Shown here: positions 52,456 through 61,800 of the stretch, one piece after another
Layout of the letters: each line of letters opens with the position of its first letter
Numbering within the stretch: position 1 is the stretch's first letter
Origin: Henriciella sp.
GTDB lineage: Bacteria > Pseudomonadota > Alphaproteobacteria > Caulobacterales > Hyphomonadaceae
Assembly: GCA_030066975.1 (NCBI GenBank)
Contig: JASJAO010000005.1
Coordinates: forward strand, 218,755 to 282,754
Length of the DNA stretch: 64,000 nucleotides
Direction: 5' to 3'
Program-made: the position numbers and the translations under genes
The notes under the pieces: model-generated
Told to the model about the DNA's origin: nothing
What the model saw: the letters and a program-made list of their open reading frames with translations, nothing else
Database searches by the model: none

Positions 52456-53442
52456 TTAGATCGCTGGTTCGCGGGCGTGGACGTGCGCGAGCGCCTCATC
52501 CACCACAGTGAGATCGGCGCCGGGCTTTGGCGCTTTCTCGCTGAGTGTGCGACGCCAGGCGCGCGCGCCGGGCTTGCCATTGAACAGTCCCAGCATATGC
52601 CGGGTCATGGCTGACAGGCGCACGCCCTGATCAAGCTGAGCCTGGATATAGGGGCGGAAGCGGTCAATCGCCTGGAACGGACTGACACGGTCGGCGTCGC
52701 CGAAGAGGTCGCGGTCGACCTGACCGAGCAAAGCCGGGTCCTGATAGGCGGCCCGACCGAGCATAACCCCGTCAAACGTCTCAAGATGGTGCGTACACGC
52801 GCTCAGTGTCTTGATGCCGCCATTGAGAATGAGGGTCAGGTCCGGGCGCGCGGCTTTCAGCTCTGCCACAAGGTCGTAGTTCAGCGGCGGGATTTCCCGG
52901 TTTTCTTTTGGGCTGAGGCCTTTGAGCCAGGCCTTGCGGGCATGGACGGTAAAGACGTCACAGCCCGCATCTGCAACCTGATCGATAAATGCAAACAGGG
53001 TCTCGCGCGGTGGATCCTCATCAATTGCGATGCGGCATTTCACTGTCACCGGAATAGAGACGACACGGCGCATCGCTGCCACGCAGGCCGCAACAGTCTG
53101 TGGGTAGCGCATCAGGATGGCGCCGAAGGCCCCGGATTGCACCCGGTCTGACGGGCACCCGCAATTGATATTGACCTCGTCATAACCGAAGCCTTCAGCA
53201 ATCTGCGCGGCTTCAGCCATCTTGTCCGGCTCATTGCCGCCAAGCTGCAGAACGAGCGGGTGCTCGGCCTCTGAAAAGCCGATCAGTCTATCGCGGTCAC
53301 CATGGATGACGGCGTCGGCGGTGACCATTTCCGTCCAGAGCAAGGCGCGCCTGGACAGCACCCGATGAAACGCCCGGCAGTGCCGATCAGTCCAATCCAT
53401 CATAGGGGCGACTGAAAATCTATAGTCTTGATTTTTCAGCAT
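52456..53442 (-). CDS. dusA: tRNA-dihydrouridine synthase A
   Basis: DusA is an FMN enzyme that reduces uridine in the tRNA D-loop. The N-terminal RFSVAPMMDWTDRHCR, LQLGGNEPDKMAEAA, NINCGCPSDRVQSGAFGA with the catalytic cysteine, VTVKCRIAIDE and ILNGGI/MLGRAAYQDP are typical. At 328 residues it is full length. The first codons (53,442 downward) contain an inverted repeat, and a tyrosine integrase lies beyond. dusA 5' ends are a known integration site of islands and prophages in proteobacteria, so this gene marks the island border. Confidence 0.95.
   Translation of the reverse strand: MLKNQDYRFSVAPMMDWTDRHCRAFHRVLSRRALLWTEMVTADAVIHGDRDRLIGFSEAEHPLVLQLGGNEPDKMAEAAQIAEGFGYDEVNINCGCPSDRVQSGAFGAILMRYPQTVAACVAAMRRVVSIPVTVKCRIAIDEDPPRETLFAFIDQVADAGCDVFTVHARKAWLKGLSPKENREIPPLNYDLVAELKAARPDLTLILNGGIKTLSACTHHLETFDGVMLGRAAYQDPALLGQVDRDLFGDADRVSPFQAIDRFRPYIQAQLDQGVRLSAMTRHMLGLFNGKPGARAWRRTLSEKAPKPGADLTVVDEALAHVHAREPAI
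53412..53439. other. Inverted repeat at dusA 5' end, candidate attachment site
   Basis: CTGAAAATC (53412-53420) and GATTTTTCAG (53430-53439) are inverted around TATAGTCTT, all within the first ten codons of dusA and next to an integrase gene. The layout fits an att site of a dusA-specific tyrosine integrase; integration rebuilds the dusA start. The second att copy would lie beyond the window. Confidence 0.5.
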
Positions 53443-53475
53443 TTATTTCGTACTTTCAAAGCACTAAACAAGAAC

Positions 53476-53561
53476 GTGCACGCAAAATTCTTCACGATTG
53501 TGCACGGATGTTCACGGTATGTCACACCATTTTCTATGCTGGGTGTGCATGTAGCGTGCAC
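53476..53561. repeat. Cluster of GTGCAC-type repeats before the integrase gene
   Basis: GTGCAC occurs at 53476, 53500 and 53556, with close variants GTTCAC at 53510 and GTGCAT at 53545. The cluster fills the space between the candidate att site and the integrase ATG, where arm-type integrase sites or an operator would be expected. Confidence 0.4.
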
Positions 53562-53586
53562 AAATGAGAGGCGTGAAAGGCAGGAT

Positions 53587-54027
53587 ATGGCTGGCATCAA
53601 TAAACTCGCTTCTGGTAAATGGCGCGTCCAAATACGGAAGCATGGCCTTTATACATCCAAGACCTTCGATTTGAAGTCTGATGCAGAGCGTTGGGCGCGA
53701 GACACCGAGCGAAAAATTGACCGGGGTGAGAGCCATAGTCGCAGAGGTCCGACGCGATTGAGAAGCTTCGCTGATTTAATCGATGTTCACATTGAGGACA
53801 TGAGTGATGTCGGTAAAATCCTTAGACGCTCCAAAAGCTATTCGTTGAGGCTTCTCAAAGCCCGACTTGGCCAACATCCTTTTCACGAACTTACGCGTCA
53901 GCGAATTGTTGATTATGGTCGGGAGCGCTCACGCGAAGGCGCAGGTCCAGCGACTGTTGGCGCAGAGATATCGTATGTCAAAACCATACTCACCCACTCC
54001 GGGGGCGTCAAAAGCGAAAGGGTCTGA
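53587..54027 (+). pseudogene. Tyrosine integrase, truncated (catalytic domain lost)
   Basis: About 147 codons remain. They include an AP2-like arm-binding domain (GKWRVQIRKHGLYTSKTFDLKSDAERWARDTE) and a SAM-like core-binding domain (FADLIDVHIEDMSDVGK ... LTRQRIVDYGRERSREGAGPATVGAEISYVKTIL). The C-terminal R-H-x-x-R-Y catalytic domain is missing: after SYVKTILTHSGGV the frame runs into a transposase remnant and stops. Full-length relatives are ~330-400 residues. The start is ATG 53587 (MAGINKLASGKW), after a GGCAGGAT ribosome site. It cannot catalyse excision, so the island is probably fixed. Confidence 0.8.
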
Positions 54028-54230
54028 TCCCAGCTGACGTCGATAACTATGCCCTTCGAAATCAGGTCGAGCGAACGTTCAATAAACTCAAATGCTCAAA
54101 ACGGCTCGCTAGATAGTATGACAAAACCGACGATAACTATCTCGGCTCTATCCATGTCTGCTCTATTCGACTGTGGATAAGAAAGCTCGTCAACAGAACC
54201 TGTAATAAATTCCTTTCTGAAACAGAGTGA
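54003..54230 (+). pseudogene. IS5-family transposase remnant (C-terminal part)
   Basis: In a frame different from the integrase, the DNA reads KRKGLIPADVDNYALRNQ, then VERTFNKLKCSKRLAR, a stop, then YDKTDDNYLG and IHVCSIRLWIRKLVNR. This is the C-terminal end of an IS5/IS427-type DDE transposase (VER-FNKLK ... TRYDKTA-NYL block), carrying one in-frame TAG near 54,115. Its N-terminal two thirds are absent, so an IS inserted in the integrase and was later partly deleted. Confidence 0.75.
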
Positions 54231-54489
54231 TAATCTAGATTTCAACTAAATTTCCGAGATTTCATAAATCTGTAGTTGTATATTTTGTCGCTTTGAGTTC
54301 TCATTGGCTTACTGAAATCGGGACCAAACGAACGCTTTAAAAGCTTTGTTTCAGCTAGGTCAATTCGTATACTTGTTTAACGCCGTCATTAGCGGTGAAC
54401 AGGAGAGTTTTAACTAATGTTCCGCGTCTTTAGACAGCAAATAGCATTAGCCTCGGACCGAGCCGAACCACGGAATTTAGGAGCAATTC
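54231..54489. other. AT-rich non-coding stretch
   Basis: No open frame of protein-like sequence is seen. The stretch is clearly richer in A and T than the chromosome to its left and should hold the promoter of the lipoprotein gene. GAGCAATTC precedes the next ATG, with GGAG at about -11. Confidence 0.4.
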
Positions 54490-55782
54490 ATGATTAGTTT
54501 TTTTAGGAACCTCATTCGTTCAAACAAAATCAAACTTGGTGCTTGCACAGCATTCGTTTTTGCCGGGGCGTGTGCTTCGCAGGCCATGGCGCGCAAACCC
54601 GCTGCAGTGGAGCGCGCCCCGGCCTCCTTCTTTCGGGTGACGGCGGACTATACCGTCATTGAGACCGGGGAAGAGATTAAGTTCGATTATGTCGTCGGCT
54701 GCGGCGGTATCATTTCCAATTATTCTTATACGACGCCTACGGTGATTTATGAGGCGCATCCAACGCTTCAGGTCCTGCCCACCTCCAATGGTGCCGCGAT
54801 TGGGCTGAAGGCCCCCGGAATCCTCTGCGATACGCGCGCCTTTGAAGAAGTACCTGAGATTTTCCAGCCCTTCATGATGTGGTTCCCGGATGTAGAAGAT
54901 TTGAGCTTTGCCTGGGGCTATGTAACGGAGGTAGCCTATGAAAGCCCGCACGCGCATGTCACCTTTCATGGCGCGTCTGTCACGCCCGCGACCGAGACCG
55001 AATGGCGGGACAATCGGGCGCAGCTTTTGGCGAATTATGAGCAGCTTGGCGCCCTGCCAGGCCCATGGGGCCACTCGTTCTCGCGCAGTCCCAGTGAAGA
55101 GATGGCCCGCGTCTATGTTCTTGGAAAGGGCTTTTATATTGCGTCCAAGTGCCAAGCTTATTCACGCCTGCCTTTATCGCCGGAGCTGACCGAAGAATTG
55201 TTCGCGAATGCGCCTGAAGGTACGGGGCGGTATTGGCTGCTGGACAGAGCCGTGGGGGGCGTAGATGGACGCCTCAAAAAACCTGACGTGCTGTTCAACG
55301 GCAAGCGATATATTGAATATTTTCGTAAGGGCAATGGTACGATCCGCCGCGACGGCCAGGGCATGATCACCTTCCGCGAGCGTTCAAATGCTTTGACAGA
55401 GACGTTTCCGGTTCTACCCATCCGGCAATCCATGACAGCGCGCGGCATTGATTTGGCCACCCCGCCAGAGGCTTATTTCCGGACGGTAGAGACGGGTCAG
55501 GATTGGAATGGCTTTGCCGCCTGCTGGTCCGGGGGCGACCCAACAGTCATGCCCTCGTTGAGACGACGCTATTTGACTTCGCCACATTATGTGGCCGCAG
55601 GGGCCGATCCTACACGTGCCGAGGCTTATGATCCACAAGCGCGGGCCAAAAGCCATCATCTTTATTTTGAGGATGTATTGATCGGCGACAATTCCGACCG
55701 CCAACCCGGCTTACCGACGATCCTGGATCGGAATGGGTTCGTTTTTTTTGTCGTCGATCATGGCTCAATTTCATTAGGTTAG
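54490..55782 (+). CDS. Unrecognised exported protein (probable lipoprotein) paired with RTX lipase gene
   Basis: The product is 430 residues. A basic N-terminus and hydrophobic stretch end in FAGAC (lipobox-like, Cys about residue 28), alternatively cleaved at QAMA. The mature protein has no domain I recognise. It contains several Trp/Tyr-rich segments, at least five cysteines (including GCGG and a pair at CDT and CQA) and regions such as GPWGHSFSRSPSEE, YWLLDRAVGG and GFVFFVVDHGSISLG. GGAG lies 11 nt before ATG. The lipase-RTX gene starts 21 bp after its stop, so it may act as a foldase, export partner or inhibitor for it (inference). Confidence 0.6.
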   Translation: MISFFRNLIRSNKIKLGACTAFVFAGACASQAMARKPAAVERAPASFFRVTADYTVIETGEEIKFDYVVGCGGIISNYSYTTPTVIYEAHPTLQVLPTSNGAAIGLKAPGILCDTRAFEEVPEIFQPFMMWFPDVEDLSFAWGYVTEVAYESPHAHVTFHGASVTPATETEWRDNRAQLLANYEQLGALPGPWGHSFSRSPSEEMARVYVLGKGFYIASKCQAYSRLPLSPELTEELFANAPEGTGRYWLLDRAVGGVDGRLKKPDVLFNGKRYIEYFRKGNGTIRRDGQGMITFRERSNALTETFPVLPIRQSMTARGIDLATPPEAYFRTVETGQDWNGFAACWSGGDPTVMPSLRRRYLTSPHYVAAGADPTRAEAYDPQARAKSHHLYFEDVLIGDNSDRQPGLPTILDRNGFVFFVVDHGSISLG

Positions 55783-55803
55783 TAACTATACAAGGGAGCG
55801 ATC

Positions 55804-58800
55804 ATGCCACAGAAATGGGAATATGCCGCGCTAAGCGAGGCGGTCTATCGGCGCCATGAAGACGATCAAGCAATTGATATCTTCAATGACCTTGAACAGG
55901 TAAGCGAAGTTCCTGGACTTACCCCAGCCGCTCTCAATACCATCGGCCTTAAAGACGACCCAAGTGCCCCTGGCTATGTCTATGATCCTAGCAATGGCTT
56001 TGCGGCCTATGTTGTCGAGATGGACGGCAAGACCGTAGTCGCATTCCGCGGGACGGATTCAGACTATGGTTCCGTTGGCTGGGAAAATACTTTTGATATC
56101 ATTGATACCTTTACGTCGATTGGAGCTGCGTCTCTAGGAGACACCAATATCCAGAACGCTCGTCTTAAGGTCGATGGCGACTACGTTGTTGATGGCGGTG
56201 ACGTAGTCTCCAACGTACAACTCGGCACTGGCGTTTATGATAAAGACCTGACTGAAGATGGCCAAGTTGGAACCCAATGGCAAAGTGCAAAGGTATTAAT
56301 CGACCTTCTCATTGAAGATCTAAACATCCCAGCCACAGATATTGTTGTAACGGGTCATTCGCTAGGCGGAGGGCTCGCAGGGCTAACCGCAATTAAATAT
56401 AATCTAGAAAACTATCTCTTCGGGCCGGCGCCTTTTGAGAACCAGTTGGAGAAAGAAGCCGACCAAATGGCGGCTGAGTATATCCTAAATCTTCACGCGG
56501 ATAAGTTTACGGATGATTTCAAAGCGAAAGATATTGGCACTCAGGCCGATGCGCTCGCGCACAGTTGGAATGAATGGCTACACGAGCCACTTCAGATGAC
56601 AAATAATGTCAAGTTTGCGCACTGGGGAAGTATTTTTTCTATTCTTTCTGATTTTAACACAGAACGCGATGATATCCTAACTCAGTATGAAAATAGAAAA
56701 AGCGAGTTAAACATTACGAGTGTAAAAGGTGAGTTCACAACAAATGATGCGGGATACACATCTTCTTTAGGAAATACGCTTGACGCTTTCTCAGAAGACT
56801 TTCGCCCTGAAGCAACTTACAATCAAAATGTTGATATCGGGGCCGAGACCGTCGATGGCAAAGAAGCCGTGTCGCGTCATTCTCCGGCCCTGAATGCCCT
56901 GATCCAGAAGTCTCAGGACGATACCTTGGTTTCGACCCCTGATGTGGGTAGTTTTGACGAACTGCTCGCTGGAAATACTCAGTTACGCCATGCGCTCTTG
57001 CATGGCGAAGGCATCGCGGGCGCGAACAAGAACGCCAAGCAAGGCGCAACCGATGATATGAGTGCCACGGGACAAACGGCTACGGAAGATACGGCATCTG
57101 TCGAGCTCCTGTACCGCACACTTTGGAAGTCGATCGGCAATGATGATGGGTTGTATGATTATGTTGAGCAGGTTTTTTCCGACTTAGTCGTGCACGGCAT
57201 GGCGGCGGATGGGTTGAATATCGATCCGACATTGAAATTGGAGGATGGCGGCGCCGCAAATCTAAATCGTGGTATTACGAATCTAACGCTTGGGGTCTTA
57301 CGCGACGCTGTACAGGAAACATCTGATATTGGCCAAGTTATCGACAAGCTCGGCGGTACAGCTGAGTTCGTGGGTGCACTTGACGCGGGTTATATTCATG
57401 TGCCGGTTCACCAAATCACCTCTACACAAGAGGTCCATCTGGACGAAGTCGGCGGGCGCAATTTCGGCATGCGAGACGTTGAGGTTTTCGCAGCAGAATA
57501 TATCCAACAATATCCGGCATTTGCGACATGGCTCGAGATTGACACAGACGGGCTGCGCGATGGGTCAGCCACACTCTTTGATTGGGGGCATCTTGTTGTC
57601 CACGCTGGTGCCGATGCGGCTGGCTTGCAAGTCGACCTTAGCTCTGTGCCCGAGAGTGCTAAGGGTTCACTGATCATTGCTGATCTTAATGCTTCGCAAG
57701 ATGATGCTGTAATAACGGGGAGTGGTGAAGACTGGATCTTATTGGGTGAAGGTGCGGCAACTGTTAATGCCGGGAGCGGTGACAATGTCGTTATTGCTGA
57801 CAGTGCAAATAGCGCTCTCACTGTTAATACAGGCAGCGGCAATGATATTATACTCGGCGGCGACGGTGGAAATAATATTCATGCCGGGGCGGGAGCTAAT
57901 AAAATTCGAACCGGTTCAGGCAATGATGTAATTAGTTCTTTTGGGAATAATTCTGAAATCTATGCCGGTGGCGGGCAGGATGAGATCAAAGCCGGAGGTG
58001 CTTTCACCCTGGTTTATGGCGGCGGCGGAATCGATACAGTTCATGTATCCTCAGGCGCAGTCCTTTTTGCCGATGCAACGGCTGAGGATAAAACTGTATT
58101 TGGGCGCCGCGAGCTAGACGGTGCGCTCGGGTGGGGGGATGCGAGTGAGAAAGACTCGCTCTTCGATGCTTCAGAAGGCGTTATATATAGTTTGAACCAA
58201 GAAGGAGAGCTTCGAATAGAAAGTGCCAGCGGGAAACAAAACTTATTTGTCGCCGGTTATGATGATGAGGAGATGACCGCAGGAATCCGTCTTCGTGCTG
58301 TGTCGTGGACAGCGTATCAGATCATGGATCCAGCGTATCCCGGCGGCGAAGCCTACATCTCCGGTATTTCCGATATGATGGATGAGGTTTATTTTGCCCT
58401 CTATGGCGAAGAGCGCACTGCGACCGACCCTTTGATCCTCGACTTGGATGGAGACGGAATTGAGCTTTCGGGCATGTCGAGCATCTCCCCCTTCTATGAT
58501 CTCGATGGCGACGGCTTTGCGGAGCGGACGGGTTGGACCACGGGTGATGACGGATTCTTGGCAATCGATCTTAATCAAGACGGTCAGATCAACGATATTT
58601 CGGAGCTGTTTGGCGACCGTAATACGAGCGGCTTCGATGCGCTTGGCGTTCATGACTCGAACGCTGACGGCATTATTGATGTAAACGATGCCGTTTTTGC
58701 AGACCTTCGTATCTGGCAAGATATTGATAGTGACGGCGTTACGGATGCAGGTGAGCTTTCGACACTTACAGACCGCGGAATTGACTCAATCAATCTGACC

Positions 58801-61800
58801 CCGACTAACCAGACATTGGTGAACATGACCGGGAATGAAGTGGCTGCAGAGGGTAGCTATACGCTTTCTGACGGAACCACCCAAAGCATTTTCGATGTTC
58901 GCCTTCGAACGGATGAGCTCAATACGCAATACTTAGGCGATACGACCGTCTCGGCTGAAGCCGCGCTTCTAGCGGATGCAAAAGGCTATGGGGAACTGCC
59001 AAGCCTGCAAATTGCGGCCACTCAAGACGCAACTGTACTCGCTGAACTTCAAGCGGCCCAAACCAACCTGAACACACCAGTCTTGTCGGACCTTTTGACC
59101 GCTGTTCGACCGCTTACCACAGCCTGGTCCCAATATGACGACGCTCCACTTTCGGCCAATATGGGCGTGGAACTCGACTATTCCTATACAGTCGAACCTG
59201 ACGGATCGATTACGGTTCAAGACCAGGTGCTTTCGGTCACGACCTCAGGGACAGTGGAATGGTATCTTCAAAGTGACTTTATCGCCGGAGCCCCTGTTGC
59301 CTATGCCACAGAAGCAGAAGCTGTTCAGGCGCTACACCTCGCGGCTGATGCCGCCGGATACTCTTATGCTTCGAACCACCAACCTGTTGAACATTACTCT
59401 TACGTGATCGGAGAAGCTGGCAGGGTCGAGATCACCAATATGATTTGGTATGACCCACCAGCCAACAGCAACGACGATCCAGAATGGCATCTTTCTGGGA
59501 CAGGAGACTCCTATGATAGCTTTGCCGCGGCTCAAGCAGGCCTCGCCGCTGCAGCTGCTGCTGAGGGTGGATTTGTGTCCACCTTCTCTCAAGAACAGTT
59601 GCACGTTCTCGAACGTTTTTCAGGCGAAGAGGTCGCATTCAATGAGTTAAGCGAACAAGATGGCGCTCAGCGTGCGATCATGATCGACTATATGGAGATC
59701 GCGGCAAATCTAGAGCTGCAGGTCGCTATGACCGTGTCGGTTCAAAGCGGCATGAGTGGCTTCTTCTCGGAAGTTTCGTACAACTCTGCCGAAGATGTCT
59801 TTGTTGCGGACACTGCGGCGGATCTCACGGACACCTACCAAACCATCCTTGACGCTGCTGATGATGAGACGGATGCAGCAGCATATCTCGCTGAGTGGGC
59901 GCCTTATTTGCGGCTATTCCTGTCGCAATTTGATCGTGGATCCGACGCGCTCAAAAACTCATATAGCTATCAGTTTGCCAACCTGGTTCGTGGATATGAG
60001 ACTTTCGCGACGTATCCAATCTCCATTGAGGCTGCTGCGGACGCGCTCGGAATTCCGGGTGTGACACTGAGCGCAGGAACCGACCAGGCCGACATTTTCT
60101 ATCTCAGCACAACGGCTGGGACGTTTGAAGGTGGCGCGGCTCCGGACAATTATGTGGTTGGATCCAATTTCGCGAACCACATAATCGATGATCGTGAACT
60201 TGTGCTCCAAGACGTGATGGGCGGAGATGTTATTCGTTTCGCAACCCACAACTCTACGGACGTCTCCATAGACCGCGTCGATAACGACCTCATCATCACC
60301 GACAATGTGACGGGAAATACGATTACCGTAGTGGAGCAATTCCTGCGGGCGAGGCCAAGCCTAACGACAGGTCTCGTCGACGATGATCGAGGCGTTGTTG
60401 AGATCATCTTCGCTGACGGTGTGGTTTGGGACGAGTTTGATATTGCGCGAGAGGCTGCTGAAACCGACGCTTCAGATCAAACCATTGTCGGTACCCGCTC
60501 TACCGATTTGTTCGATGGCGGTGCTGGCGATGACTATTATCTCGGTGGCAACTCTGCCGACTTCTACGTCTTCGGAGCTGGCGACGGTAACGACGTCATC
60601 TATGAATATGGCCCAGAGCAACGCGCAGATAATGACGTTTTTGTACTCATTGATGAACGCGATTGGGTTGTATTCGATGACGATATCGCCTTTGAAGACC
60701 TAACCTTCGATCGCTCCGCAAACCTCCAAGACTTGATCATCACGCACGTTCCATCTGGTTCATCATTGACCGTCAAAGAACAGTTCACAGCGACAAATAC
60801 CGGCCCGTTTGGCGTCGAATGGTTCAACCGGGTTGAACTCTTCTCGTTTGATAGTGATAGCCGTTTGCTCACCGATGAAGATGTCATGGAACTCATGCTC
60901 GAAGGCACGGTTGGCGATGACACCATTACCGGTTTCTATCGGCAAGATACCATGACCGATACGGCAGGTGCTGACTACTATTCTGGCGGCGATGATGGCG
61001 ACACATACATCTTTGGCCGAAATGGCGGCTCTAACACGATTGAAGATGGCCAAACCAATGTCCTGACGTCGACGGCTGACAAGATCGTGTTCTCAAGCGA
61101 TATCGACCCTTCCGAGGTCGAGATCTCACGGGTCCCAAATACCAATGATCTATTGATTACGCTCTCTGACGGTTCAACAAGCATTCTCGTCAAAAACCAG
61201 TTTGCTTTTGTAGATACGGGCCCCTATGGCGTTCAATGGTTCGACCGGATTGAGACAATCGAGTTCGAATCCGACCCTGAAACGATTTGGACCTATGAAG
61301 ACGTCATGGCCCGTCTTCTCGTTGAGGCGAAAACAGCGGGCGACGATCTAATTGAGGGTTACAGGCGAGAAGATACGCTGGATGGCGGCGCTGGAAACGA
61401 TGTCCTTGATGGCGCGGAATTAAGCGATACCTATATTTATGACGTTGGATACGGGCACGATACAATCTCCGAGACAGATTGGTCCCTGACCAACAGCACG
61501 GACCGCGTTCAGTTTGGTACCGGAGTCAGCGTAGACGATATCACGGTGACGAGGAGCGGCGATGATCTGATACTCACGCTCGCGCCAAGTGGTGAGACGC
61601 TCACCATTGTAGACCAGCATTTGCGTTTCAACTCTGGCGCCGCGCCAAGCCAGGTGGAAGAGTTCCATTTTGCGGACGGCACGATTGTCACGCCGGATTA
61701 TTGGCGCGCTCAAACACTCATTGGCACGAGCGCAGACGAGGAGATTATTGGCTATCATTATGCTGATACCATCTCCGGCGGAGGCGGTACGGACCGGCTC

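Noticed and set aside
58243..58719. Minus-strand frames inside the RTX gene
   Set aside because: They are complements of aspartate/glycine repeat codons; the plus frame is open for over 8 kb with clear motifs.
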